DNA from: Verrucomicrobiia bacterium
GTDB taxonomy: Bacteria; Verrucomicrobiota; Verrucomicrobiia; JABWAM01
Direction: 5' to 3'
Assembly (NCBI GenBank): GCA_028687435.1
Contig: JAQUAF010000006.1
Span: 62,001 to 126,000, forward strand
Length of the DNA stretch: 64,000 bases
Position numbers and translations under genes: made by a program. Shown piece after piece: positions 54,273 through 61,931 of this stretch. How positions within the stretch are numbered: the stretch's first letter is position 1; each line of letters opens with the position of its first letter. The notes beneath the pieces were generated by a model. It did no database searches. It was given only the letters and a program-made list of their open reading frames with translations, and was not told the origin of the DNA.

Positions 54273-54323
54273 AGAGATTGCTTCGTCGTTTACTGAATTA
54301 AACTCCTCGCAATGACATTGAGG
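54273..54323. repeat. Right arm of the TCATTGCGAGG/GACGAAGCAATC repeat
   Basis: AGAGATTGCTTCGTCGTTTA-CTGAATTAAA-CTCCTCGCAATGACATTGAGG; its reverse complement begins CCTCAATGTCATTGCGAGGA like the left arm. It ends about 80 bases before the ketosynthase gene stop. Confidence 0.75.
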
Positions 54324-54403
54324 GTAGAATCATGGCAGGACTGCAAATCAACTGGATGATCCGAAACAGCCTGCCTCGAAAGGATGAGGGGATGGTCATG
54401 AAC

Positions 54404-55654
54404 CTATCCTGTGCATGGGATCGCGCGCAGGATGCAGGCCGCCTGATGGAAGAGCGGGGTGGCGGCGGTGACAAGAGCCGTGGTTGCTCGGGTTTGGCGG
54501 GGCTGGCCGGGGACGCAATCCACAGGGCAGGCGGGATCGGGGGTGGCAAAGCCGGGCGTGGGGGAAAGCGTTCCGTGTTCGAGCGCGAAAAGGGCGGCGG
54601 CCATCTGGATCGCTCCACTGGCGCTGAAGGTTTCGCCGAGTTGGGATTTGGGGGCAAGAACGGGAATGCGGGCCGCCGCGTCCAATGAGTCCAGGATGGC
54701 CCGGGCTTCCCAGGCATCTCCGCGCGGATGGCCGCTGGCGCCGGAGACAACCAGATCAATATCGGCGGGAGCAAGACGGTGTTGTTCCAGAAGACTCCGG
54801 ATGGTCCGGACGAGAGCGGGCTGGGGCGATGGATTGTCGGGGGCGGCCTGCGCGCTGAAACGGACGTTTCCGCCGACATATTCGGCGCGGGGTTCGATGC
54901 CTCGGGCGCGGGCGTGTTCCTCGAGTTCCAGCGCAAAGACAACCGAGCCTTCCCCCAGGATCGTGCCGTTGCGGTCAAGGTCGAACGGGGCGCAGTGTTC
55001 CTTTCCCCCCGATGCGCCGGGCGAAAGCAGTCCGGTTTCGGCAAAGGCCGTGGCGGTCCATTCCGAGAGTTCCTCCACTCCGCCGGCCAGGGCAACTTGG
55101 AGGCGGCCCTGGCGAAGCATGCGCGCGGCGGTTTCCATGGCGTCGAAGGACGAGGCGAATCCGCTGGAAACCGTGAGGTTGCAGCCCCGGATGCCAAAAC
55201 GGATGGAAACCTGTCCGGCGGGCGAATTGCCCACGGTATTGGGGAAATGGGCGGGGTTCACCGATCGGGGGCCTTGCCGTTGCATTTGGGAAATGAATGA
55301 TCCGAGGCTTGCGGTGCTGGCCATGGTCGTGCCGAGGATCACGCCGGTTTCGTCCATCGCGGGAGTTTCCGGTTGCAGCCCGGCATCGGCAAGGGCCTCG
55401 TGAAAAGCGCAAAGGGCCAGCAGCCCCGTGCGATCCACCAGCCGCAGGCCTTTGGGGCCCAGCACGGAAGCCGGGTTGAAATCGGGAACTTCACCCGCCA
55501 ATTTGAATGGACGGGAGGCCGTGTCGAACAAGGTGATGGGACGGATGCCGCAAAGACCGCCACCCAGTCCGCGCCACAAGGCCCCGGTGCCCATGCCAAA
55601 GGCTGTGACAGCGCCCACGCCGGAGATGACGATGCGGGATGGGGAAGAGTTCAC
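54404..55654 (-). CDS. Beta-ketoacyl synthase-like protein without catalytic residues
   Basis: A 416-aa FabF-like thiolase-fold protein; the start is taken as GTG 55654 (VNSSPSRIVISGVGAVTAFG), with no clear ribosome-binding site. Family landmarks are present (PAGQVSIRFGIRGCNLTVSS, GGVEELSEWT, LDRNGTILGEGS, GASGHPRGDAWEARAI, PKSQLGETFSASGAIQ). The usual TACAS cysteine is Phe (about F166), the NAHGT histidine is Ala (about A306), and the KSxxGH histidine is Glu (about E341). So all three catalytic residues are replaced, as in chain-length-factor-like partners. It is probably a structural or regulatory subunit. It lies 20 bp after the DUF3299 gene. Confidence 0.85.
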   Translation of the reverse strand: MNSSPSRIVISGVGAVTAFGMGTGALWRGLGGGLCGIRPITLFDTASRPFKLAGEVPDFNPASVLGPKGLRLVDRTGLLALCAFHEALADAGLQPETPAMDETGVILGTTMASTASLGSFISQMQRQGPRSVNPAHFPNTVGNSPAGQVSIRFGIRGCNLTVSSGFASSFDAMETAARMLRQGRLQVALAGGVEELSEWTATAFAETGLLSPGASGGKEHCAPFDLDRNGTILGEGSVVFALELEEHARARGIEPRAEYVGGNVRFSAQAAPDNPSPQPALVRTIRSLLEQHRLAPADIDLVVSGASGHPRGDAWEARAILDSLDAAARIPVLAPKSQLGETFSASGAIQMAAALFALEHGTLSPTPGFATPDPACPVDCVPGQPRQTRATTALVTAATPLFHQAACILRAIPCTG

Positions 55655-55674
55655 GGTGAGCGAAGAATGGGATA

Positions 55675-56298
55675 TTAACGGACAACGACCTGGTCGGCTT
55701 CCAATGTGTAAATGCTGGAAAGGGTTTTGCCGTCGCGGGTTTCCTCGATCTTGAAGACACCGGTCACGAGGATGGGATCCTGGCAGGGCGTGACGATTTT
55801 GTCGGCGGGAAGGGAGACGATGATGACATGGTTGGGCGCCGGAACCTGGCCGAAGCAGCAACTCCAAAGCGATTGCACCAGCACAAAGCGGTTGATGGCC
55901 TGCACTTGGTTGAGGGAGAGCATCAGGCCGGCGATTTCCACCCGGTGACCGTGAAGTTTTTTGACTTTCTCCGGAATCGGAGTTTTCCCTTCCTCAAATT
56001 TCCATTTGCCCAAAAGATCGAATCCCAGCCGGGCCGGCGGCTCGGTGGAGGGCGCGGCGGCCGAGGCCGGGGCGCTGTTGGTTGCGTTTGGCGCGGCGGG
56101 TTTGGAAATGGTTCGCACCAGGACTGTGCCAGGTTTGGCGCTGCCGGGACGCCGTCCCATGATCACCGCCGCGATTCGTTCCTGCCACGGCAGGTTGGGA
56201 TAAAGAAAGGCCGAATTGTTCCAGAAAATGACGCACACCACGACCAGCAGCAGGATGCTGGCGCGGGTGATGAGTTTGCGTCGTCGGGCGGGAGTCAT
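55675..56298 (-). CDS. DUF3299 family exported/membrane-anchored protein
   Basis: ATG 56298 (MTPARRRKLITRASILLLVV) gives a single N-terminal membrane helix; the longer frame upstream is not needed. The 207-aa product has a proline/alanine-rich linker (KPAAPNATNSAPASAAAPS) and a C-terminal DUF3299-type domain: VKKLHGHRVEIAGLMLSLNQ, RFVLVQSLWSCCFGQVPAPN with the family CCFG motif, and HVIIVSLPADK. The family is often linked to membrane/redox proteins but has no known function. It reads into the ketosynthase-like gene with a 20-bp gap. Confidence 0.84.
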   Translation of the reverse strand: MTPARRRKLITRASILLLVVVCVIFWNNSAFLYPNLPWQERIAAVIMGRRPGSAKPGTVLVRTISKPAAPNATNSAPASAAAPSTEPPARLGFDLLGKWKFEEGKTPIPEKVKKLHGHRVEIAGLMLSLNQVQAINRFVLVQSLWSCCFGQVPAPNHVIIVSLPADKIVTPCQDPILVTGVFKIEETRDGKTLSSIYTLEADQVVVR

Positions 56299-56430
56299 GG
56301 GACAGGCCGAATGAAAACCCGATCCCCGCCGCGATGCAACAGTTTTTTGACGGTGGCTGATCTGGCTGGAAATCAAGGGAACTTGACGCCCATGTTTCAT
56401 GGAGGTGGGGTTCCAATGTGAGCAAGACCG

Positions 56431-56508
56431 AAATACTTGAGGACTTTGCCCAACGTCATCCTCACCCCCCACATCGCGGGAGCCGTGGTCAACAACTGTT
56501 TGTGCAAT
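56431..56508 (+). pseudogene. Relic of a D-2-hydroxyacid dehydrogenase C-terminus
   Basis: The plus strand reads LRTLPNVILTPHIAGAVVNN, the well-conserved C-terminal motif (LPNVxLTPHIAG) of D-isomer-specific 2-hydroxyacid dehydrogenases, with a stop a few codons upstream. There is no intact gene around it. It appears to be what is left of a lost gene, in the gap between the DUF3299 and ankyrin genes. Confidence 0.5.
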
Positions 56509-56564
56509 GTTTCATCATTCCCATTTCACCTTCTCAACCCATTTTCTCCTCATTCCTTTTTTTT

Positions 56565-56592
56565 CGTCATTCCCGCGAAAGCGGGAATCCAG
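56565..56592. repeat. Short palindrome of the ATTCCCGC...GCGGGAAT type
   Basis: CGTCATTCCCGCGAAAGCGGGAATCCAG; the same element (inverted) is at 60558-60585 and a variant at 15090-15114. It lies among a T-rich run and could have become a terminator for the lost gene. Confidence 0.75.
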
Positions 56593-56805
56593 CCGCCCTT
56601 GCGCCTGCCTGATAAAATCCGTCATGGTGGAACATGGCCTGATTTTAATGCGGTTGCCCTGGGCATGAAGCTTGCCAGTGTCCCTTTGCGCGGCTAGTCT
56701 GCCCTTGGCATGGCAAATTTCCGTCATCCCGGATTTTTACCTTTAAAAAAATGCAGGTGGAAAATGATCATGGGATGGCTTGCCGCCCCTGCGGAAAAGA
56801 TTTTT

Positions 56806-57492
56806 ATGAATAAATTCAACAATCCGTGGGATGTGATGCGGTTTTGGTGGGGGCGGATGTTTGGGGATGAGGATGCCGGGATTGACCGGGTTGCGCGGGG
56901 GGAGGATCGGAGGCTTTTTTGCGCGGCCAGCCGGGCAACAAGAAGGCTTCTTTATTCGGTGGTCGTGAAGGATCATGTCGAGGTGGCGAGATGGATCAAA
57001 GAGGGGGCGGACATCCATTCGCGGGTGTTGTATGGGAAAACCCCGATTCTGATTGCGGCAGCCGCGGATTTGGCTGTCCTCAAAACCCTGATTTTGAACG
57101 GGGCATGTCTTGAAGACGAGTATCTGGGGTTGACCCCCCTGGGGTGGGCGGCGCATGCTGGCAACGAGGAGGCTGTGAAGATGCTTGTTTTTTACCGTGC
57201 CGATTTGGATGCGGGCAGGGACAGGAGCCCATCGTTGCCATTGCTGGAGGCTGCCAGAGAAGGTCATGAAAATATTGTCAACATTCTGTTGAATGCGGGC
57301 GCTGATCTTGAAGCGGCGGATGTCCACGGGCGCAGGGCGCTGATGGCAGCCGCGGAGAAAGCCCCGGGCGGAACCATCAAATTGTTGCTTAACCGGGGCG
57401 CCGACAAACGTGCGACTGACACGGAAGGCAAGACCGCGTTGGATTATGCCACGATGAACGGGCGTCATGAGGCAATGGCAATGTTGACATAA
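56806..57492 (+). CDS. Ankyrin-repeat protein
   Basis: The frame is open from 56710; I favour ATG 56806 (MNKFNNPWDVMRFWWGRMFG) with GGAAAAG 7 bases upstream, giving 228 aa. The protein has about four to five ankyrin repeats: YGKTPILIAAAADLAVLKTL, LTPLGWAAHAGNEEAVKML, LPLLEAAREGHENIVNILLN, and GRRALMAAAEKAPGGTIKLL with TEGKTALDYATMNGRHEAMA. The N-terminal tryptophan-rich part may be a membrane-associating lead. It is a protein-binding domain without a known partner. Confidence 0.84.
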   Translation: MNKFNNPWDVMRFWWGRMFGDEDAGIDRVARGEDRRLFCAASRATRRLLYSVVVKDHVEVARWIKEGADIHSRVLYGKTPILIAAAADLAVLKTLILNGACLEDEYLGLTPLGWAAHAGNEEAVKMLVFYRADLDAGRDRSPSLPLLEAAREGHENIVNILLNAGADLEAADVHGRRALMAAAEKAPGGTIKLLLNRGADKRATDTEGKTALDYATMNGRHEAMAMLT

Positions 57493-57509
57493 ATCGAAAA
57501 CAGCATCCT

Positions 57510-57537
57510 GGCCGTCCGGGAGGCCGGCCCTCCATTT
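57510..57537. repeat. REP-like half-element, sister type
   Basis: GGCCGTCCGGGAGGCCGGCC followed by CTCCATTT, 17 bases past the ankyrin gene stop; compare the left arm at 59602. Confidence 0.75.
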
Positions 57538-57601
57538 GGTTGACGGGTGATCGGGGGATGGCTTGCCCTGTTGTCCTGGCGATGGTAAAGTCCGGATCGA
57601 A

Positions 57602-58153
57602 ATGACGCCTTTGGAAACCATTTTGGACATTGCCAGTCAACTGCCATCGGCAGGCGTGAATTGTCTTCTGATCGGAGGTTTTGCGGTAAACTACTATGGT
57701 TACACGCGCAATACATTGGATGTGGATTTCATGATTGTTTCCGAACAGCTGGATATTGTGAAAAGGAATATGATTCAAGCGGGGTTTACGAACATCTCCA
57801 TCCAGGATAATGCGGCTTTTTTCAATTTTCCGGGATCGCCTCTTCGTGTGGACTTTCTGCGAACGAACGATGCAACCATGCGCCAGATCCTCGCCGGGGC
57901 CAGCCTCGTCAGACTGCATGGGCATGAAATCAAAATCCCCTCACTCAAGGATTTGATTGCGATGAAGATTTTTTCCCTTTCGCAGGAGCCGGTTCGGCGG
58001 ATGGGCAAGGATTTGCCTGACATCGCTTATTTGAGTGTGCTTCACAACCTGGATTTGGAGGCCGACCTGCGGCCGTTATGCGAGCGGTTTGGCACAGCCG
58101 AAAGTTACGAACTGATCCGGGGCCAGGTCGAGACATTGAGGATTTCATCATGA
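57602..58153 (+). CDS. Nucleotidyltransferase (minimal/AbiEii-like, DUF6036-like)
   Basis: ATG 57602 (MTPLETILDIASQLPSAGVN) is favoured. The 183-aa product has the nucleotidyltransferase motif LIGGFAVNYYGYTRNTLDVD with the catalytic DxD, the third Asp in SPLRVDFLRT, and a C-terminal helical part IPSLKDLIAMKIFSLSQE. It overlaps the next small gene by 4 bp (ATGA). Pairs of this kind (a nucleotidyltransferase plus a small protein) occur in toxin-antitoxin and abortive-infection systems. The activity here is inferred. Confidence 0.83.
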   Translation: MTPLETILDIASQLPSAGVNCLLIGGFAVNYYGYTRNTLDVDFMIVSEQLDIVKRNMIQAGFTNISIQDNAAFFNFPGSPLRVDFLRTNDATMRQILAGASLVRLHGHEIKIPSLKDLIAMKIFSLSQEPVRRMGKDLPDIAYLSVLHNLDLEADLRPLCERFGTAESYELIRGQVETLRISS

Positions 58154-58353
58154 TGACGCCTCTGAAAATCCCGATCCCCTTGCCGCCCAGCCTTTCAATG
58201 GATGAGTATTTCGAATTTGTGGAAGATACGCTCAGAAATTGCGATCCTGTCCTTGCGGCGAGGCAAAAGAGTTTGGAAGAACACATTGCAAGACCTTTCC
58301 GCATGACGCAAACGAATCTCTTGCCGCCGCCTGCGGCCAGGGATTCTGGTTGA
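58150..58353 (+). CDS. Small partner of the nucleotidyltransferase
   Basis: A 67-aa protein coupled by ATGA to the nucleotidyltransferase. It begins MMTPLKIPIPLPPSLSMDEY, with a proline-rich first part and a charged helix (EFVEDTLRNCDPVLAARQKS) followed by another proline run. I recognise no family. Its position makes it a candidate antitoxin, regulator or accessory subunit. Confidence 0.55.
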   Translation: MMTPLKIPIPLPPSLSMDEYFEFVEDTLRNCDPVLAARQKSLEEHIARPFRMTQTNLLPPPAARDSG

Positions 58354-58436
58354 GGAGGAAACGGGTGTATGGGGATGAGGGACTGTGGCCTCGCAGTTCT
58401 GGCATGTCTTGCCCGGATCTTGCGGAAAAATCCGGG

Positions 58437-59516
58437 TTATTCCGCCCCGTGGCGGCGGAGGAATTCCCTGGCTCTCTTTTCGTCCGCGGCATCGATTGAG
58501 GCGATGTAAACGAGGCCCTCTGCGGAACCCAGTTGTTTGGCAAGAGCGTCCATTTCATCCATGGTTCCCAGCACATGGATGAGTTTGCCGGCTTTGCGGA
58601 TTTTGCGATAGACGTCGATCCAGTGGGGGGCGCCGGGTTTGCCTTCGCCGGGGACCCATTGGATGCCCTTGAGTTCCTTGATGGACAGGAGGGAGTCCAG
58701 GTGCGGCAGTTCGCCCACGCCGTCAAGATGGTAAAAGGGATTGACGAGGCGTTTGCAACTGGCGGCGAGTTCGGGTTTGACGAATTCGTCGAACATTTCC
58801 GGGCCGATCATGTAGCAGAAGTCGCATTGCAGGATATAATAGGGGGCTTCGGAAAAAATCGGCGTCCAGGCGGTGTAGCCGGGATTGACAGGGCGCAGGA
58901 CGGATTGAATTTCGTCGAAATACCGCCACCACATTTCGTGTTCGCGCCAGGTCAGTTTTTTGACCTCGTCCGGATGATCGCACAGGTCGAAGAGCAGCTT
59001 TTCCGAGGGACGGAAAGAGGAGAGGACATCGAGATTGCCTCCCAGATCGGTCATGCCCACCTGCACCAATCCCTGCCAGCGGTCCATGGCGGCGCGGCAG
59101 ACCTCCTTGACCCGTTTCAACCAGACGTTGTCCGGCTGGTAATGCCATTGGATGTCGGCGATTTCCTCGTCCTTGGTTGGGTGAAACCAGACGGTGGATG
59201 CCCCGGTTTCGAGTCTGGCGCCCATGAACGCGGCCATGACGCCGGGTCCGAAATTGGGCCAGATGGCGGGGAAGGCGTCTCCCAGATAATGAAACTGGGA
59301 CAGTTCATAATCCCATCGATCCACGATTTGTTCCGCGGAGACGGAAAGGTCGTAAAAAGCTGTAAATGGATGATGGGGGAGGGAGGGTTCGGGACGTCCT
59401 GGGTTGTTTCCTTTGACGGCCAGATGGATGAGAGGCCGCTTCAGTTCGCCTGCCCACCAGAGCCGGGCATTGTTTCGGACGTTTTGCCAGCGATCAGGGG
59501 AAAAGTTGATAGGCAT
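58437..59516 (-). CDS. Uroporphyrinogen decarboxylase-like protein (UroD superfamily)
   Basis: A 359-aa protein of the UroD/MtaA superfamily: DALAKQLGSAEG (late), YHLDGVGELPHLDSLL (the HxDG-like late motif), GIQWVPGEGKPG, and an N-terminal WWAGELKRPLIHLAVKG with FHYLGDAFPAIWPNFGPG. It lacks the invariant residues of true HemE, and the sub-family is very expanded in PVC bacteria, where it is linked to methyltransfer or sugar metabolism. A divergent AraC-type gene starts 184 bp away, with a REP element in between. Confidence 0.84.
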   Translation of the reverse strand: MPINFSPDRWQNVRNNARLWWAGELKRPLIHLAVKGNNPGRPEPSLPHHPFTAFYDLSVSAEQIVDRWDYELSQFHYLGDAFPAIWPNFGPGVMAAFMGARLETGASTVWFHPTKDEEIADIQWHYQPDNVWLKRVKEVCRAAMDRWQGLVQVGMTDLGGNLDVLSSFRPSEKLLFDLCDHPDEVKKLTWREHEMWWRYFDEIQSVLRPVNPGYTAWTPIFSEAPYYILQCDFCYMIGPEMFDEFVKPELAASCKRLVNPFYHLDGVGELPHLDSLLSIKELKGIQWVPGEGKPGAPHWIDVYRKIRKAGKLIHVLGTMDEMDALAKQLGSAEGLVYIASIDAADEKRAREFLRRHGAE

Positions 59517-59601
59517 GTTTTCATTTTACGCTTTTTTTGAAAAGAATCTTCTCATTTTCCAGCAAAATGTTATCATTTTTTGCGTTTCAACCTATGGAGA
59601 A

Positions 59602-59672
59602 GCTGTCCGGGAGGCCAGCCCTCCATTTGTTTTATGTGCCGGCAATAAGGAGGGCTGGCCTCCCGGACAGCC
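59602..59672. repeat. REP-like element, sister type, complete
   Basis: GCTGTCCGGGAGGCCAGCCC with CTCC and its mirrored arm GGAGGGCTGGCCTCCCGGAC-AGCC enclose about 21 bases. This copy defines the second type of the family. It sits between a UroD-like gene and a divergent AraC-type gene, 29 bp before the start of the latter. Confidence 0.85.
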
Positions 59673-59700
59673 GTGTTCGACGAGATGTTTTTTAAAAATC

Positions 59701-60531
59701 ATGAAACAATCCCTGAATCTTCCCGAACCGTTCGATGGTTTCATCTGGCGTTATGCCGACCGGGTCAACCATCCCTTTGAGCACCGTCACGATGAGTTGG
59801 AATCGAATCTGGTTTTGCAGGGCACGGCTGTTTATCTGCTGAAGGATCGCCGTTACGAGTTGGGACGCGGGTCGTTGGTTTGGTTTTTCCCGGATCAGGA
59901 GCATGTGCTGCTGGAGCACACGCCTGATTTCGCCATGTGGATCGTGGTTTTCCGGCGGTCCCTGCTGGAACGGGTTTGCACGAGCGGGGAAACCGGGACG
60001 TTGTTGCGGACGAATCCGGAGGGGCATTTCTGCCGTCGGATCGCGGAAGGGCAATTGCGGCGGCTTCATCGTTTGCATGCGGAGATGCGGTCCGCGGAGC
60101 GCGATCCGGCCCGTTACAATGCGGGGCTTGGTTATTTGCTGCTTTCCGCATGGGAGATTCATCTTGCGGCGAGCGAGGAACCCTTGGCCACGGAGATTCA
60201 TCCGTCCGTGGAAAAGGCGGTGCGGCTGATGCGCGACGAAACAGGCGGCGGCAGGCTTGCGGGGCTGGCCCGGCGGGCGGGGTTGAGCCCGTCGCATTTG
60301 AGCCGGGCTTTCAAGAAGCAGACGGGGTTGCCGTTGTCGGAGTTTCGCAATCGGTGCCGGTTGGATCGCTTTTTGACTTTGTTTGGCGAGGGGCGCGACA
60401 AGCAGGTGATGCGGGCGGCGTTGGAGGCGGGGTTTGGGAGCTATCCCCAGTTTCACCGGGTTTTCACGCGGCTGATGGGGTGCTCCCCCGCCGATTACCG
60501 CCGCCAGGTGAGAGGGGGGGAGGGGGAATAG
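59701..60531 (+). CDS. AraC-family transcriptional regulator
   Basis: ATG 59701 (MKQSLNLPEPFDGFIWRYAD) gives 276 aa; the frame is open from 59404 through antisense and REP sequence. The N-terminal part is a cupin-type sensor (HPFEHRHDELESNLVLQG, ELGRGSLVWFFPDQEHVLLE). The C-terminal two helix-turn-helix motifs are LAGLARRAGLSPSHLSRAF and MRAALEAGFGSYPQFHRVF, ending in MGCSPADYRR. It probably controls the divergent UroD-like gene. Confidence 0.9.
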   Translation: MKQSLNLPEPFDGFIWRYADRVNHPFEHRHDELESNLVLQGTAVYLLKDRRYELGRGSLVWFFPDQEHVLLEHTPDFAMWIVVFRRSLLERVCTSGETGTLLRTNPEGHFCRRIAEGQLRRLHRLHAEMRSAERDPARYNAGLGYLLLSAWEIHLAASEEPLATEIHPSVEKAVRLMRDETGGGRLAGLARRAGLSPSHLSRAFKKQTGLPLSEFRNRCRLDRFLTLFGEGRDKQVMRAALEAGFGSYPQFHRVFTRLMGCSPADYRRQVRGGEGE

Positions 60532-60557
60532 GTTTTTAGATTGTTAGCGAAGTTTTG

Positions 60558-60585
60558 CTGGATTCCCGCTTTCGCGGGAATGACG
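60558..60585. repeat. Short palindrome of the ATTCCCGC...GCGGGAAT type
   Basis: CTGGATTCCCGCTTTCGCGG-GAATGACG, 26 bases after the AraC gene stop; an exact inverted match to the copy at 56565. Confidence 0.75.
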
Positions 60586-60597
60586 TGGGGAAACGTC

Positions 60598-60720
60598 ATT
60601 TTTTTGACAGGATTAACAGGATTGACAGGATTTTTATGCAAGACCTTGTCCGGCCGCATGGCCGAACAATCCTGTAAATTCTGTTAATCCTGTCGAAAAA
60701 TTGTCCGCCGCAGGCGGATC
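60598..60720. repeat. AACAGGATT palindrome repeat, second copy
   Basis: Nearly identical to 44866-44985: TTGACAGGATTAACAGGATTG through the GTCCGGCCGCATGGCCGAA hairpin to AATCCTGTAAATTCTGTTAA and GTCCGCCGCAGGCGGATC. The GGCGGATCGAGC extension links it to the repeat at 13775. Confidence 0.85.
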
Positions 60721-60755
60721 GAGCGTCAAGCTGCCGCGCCCCGGCGCGGCTCAAT

Positions 60756-61811
60756 TCACCCTTCCCGGGCGTGGAGGGCGGCGTTGATCATGGCGAAATA
60801 GTGATCGTGGGGGACGTATTCGGGCACGCTGTTGCCGGTGCCCAGCGCATAGCCGCTGGAGGCGCCCTGTTTCAGCATGGCGGAACTGCGTTGATAGACC
60901 TGTTCCGGGGTGGAGCGGCAGACAAAATCCACGTCGATGCCGCCAAGCACGGCCATCCGTCCCTTGAATCGTTCATAGGCTTTTTCCACGGGTTCGATGG
61001 CGTCCTCATAGGAGTGGCGGGCGTCGAATTTCAATTCGTCGATCATGATATCGACGATCTGTTCGTAGTAACCGCAGGAATGCAGGATGGCGGGTTTGCC
61101 CGCCTTGTGGATTGCGGCGACGATTTTTTGATGCCAGGGGAACACGTATTTTCTCATCTGGGCCACGGAAAGCAGGGTTTGGGTTTTGAAACCCCAGTCG
61201 TCGTTGACCATGCAGGCGCCCACGGCCCGGTGCGCGGCGGCGAGTTCATAATAGCGGAGCAGGGAGGAGCCGATCTTGTCGAAGATCTCCTGGGTAAGGT
61301 CGGGATCGTCGGCCATCATGAAACATAGTTCCTCGAATCCAATGAGTTCGATGGCGTTTTCTTCCACGCCGCCGGGGCCGGAGGGGATGATCTTCATGCC
61401 GGAAGGCAGTTCGGCGGCCACTTCGTCGAGGGCCTGGTATTGCGCATCGTCGGGATTTTGCCACGCGCAGGCCTTGAAGGAGGCGCGGTCGGTGATGACG
61501 CCTCCATGGCTCATGGAGATGGAGCTTTTATGTTCCCGTTGGGGCCGGGGAAAGACAAAGCCGGGCACGGTGAAAATCACGTAATCATAGCCGGCCTGAC
61601 GAAAGGCCAGACCGCGGCGAAGGGGGTCGGACCAGGGTTTGACCTTGGATGGATCGTCGCGGGTGATGATGCGTTCCTCCAGGTTTTTGTTCAAAAAGAA
61701 CTCGAACAGGGTGGGACGATTGGGTTTTTGACAACGCAGCACCTTGAGAAGGTTCTCAAAGTCCGGTTCGGTTTTGGCCTGGGGAATGTCGGTGATTTTT
61801 TTTGTAGCCAT
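60756..61811 (-). CDS. Uroporphyrinogen decarboxylase-like protein (UroD superfamily)
   Basis: A 351-aa protein with a GGAG site 8 bases upstream of ATG 61811. UroD/MtaA landmarks: ISMSHGGVITDRASFKACAW, SGPGGVEENAIELIGFEELC, KPAILHSCGYYEQIVDIMID with the conserved HSCG, and LGGIDVDFVCRSTPEQVY, then YALGTGNSVPEYVPHDHY. It belongs to the methyltransferase-like branch of the superfamily rather than heme synthesis. A divergent AraC-type gene starts 323 bp away. Confidence 0.88.
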   Translation of the reverse strand: MATKKITDIPQAKTEPDFENLLKVLRCQKPNRPTLFEFFLNKNLEERIITRDDPSKVKPWSDPLRRGLAFRQAGYDYVIFTVPGFVFPRPQREHKSSISMSHGGVITDRASFKACAWQNPDDAQYQALDEVAAELPSGMKIIPSGPGGVEENAIELIGFEELCFMMADDPDLTQEIFDKIGSSLLRYYELAAAHRAVGACMVNDDWGFKTQTLLSVAQMRKYVFPWHQKIVAAIHKAGKPAILHSCGYYEQIVDIMIDELKFDARHSYEDAIEPVEKAYERFKGRMAVLGGIDVDFVCRSTPEQVYQRSSAMLKQGASSGYALGTGNSVPEYVPHDHYFAMINAALHAREG

Positions 61812-61931
61812 AACGATTCTCCATTTTCTTGAAATGAGGAGGGGTTTTGAACTAATATATAGGAGGATTTCGGATTTGTCTTTGGATGAACCGCCTAAGA
61901 TGTATCCGGATCGCTTTTCGGAAAGGTTGAT

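Larger units (their letters stand above)
53743..54323. mobile_element. GIY-YIG nuclease gene inside inverted repeats
   Basis: A left arm (53743-53793) and a right arm (54273-54323) are inverted copies over about 50 bases, sharing CCTCAATGTCATTGCGAGGA and GACGAAGCAATCTC, with a divergent middle. Between them lies a GIY-YIG gene on the minus strand. The TCATTGCGAGG...GACGAAGCAATC repeat is one of the most widespread dispersed repeats in bacteria. This looks like a repeat unit that carries its own nuclease. Confidence 0.72.

Noticed and set aside
13627..59672. REP-like elements as a CRISPR array
   Set aside because: Copies are far apart, palindromic and unevenly spaced, with no cas genes.
58437..61811. 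The two UroD-like genes as hemE
   Set aside because: Both belong to the expanded methyltransferase-like branch; they occur as a pair with AraC regulators, with no other heme gene nearby.
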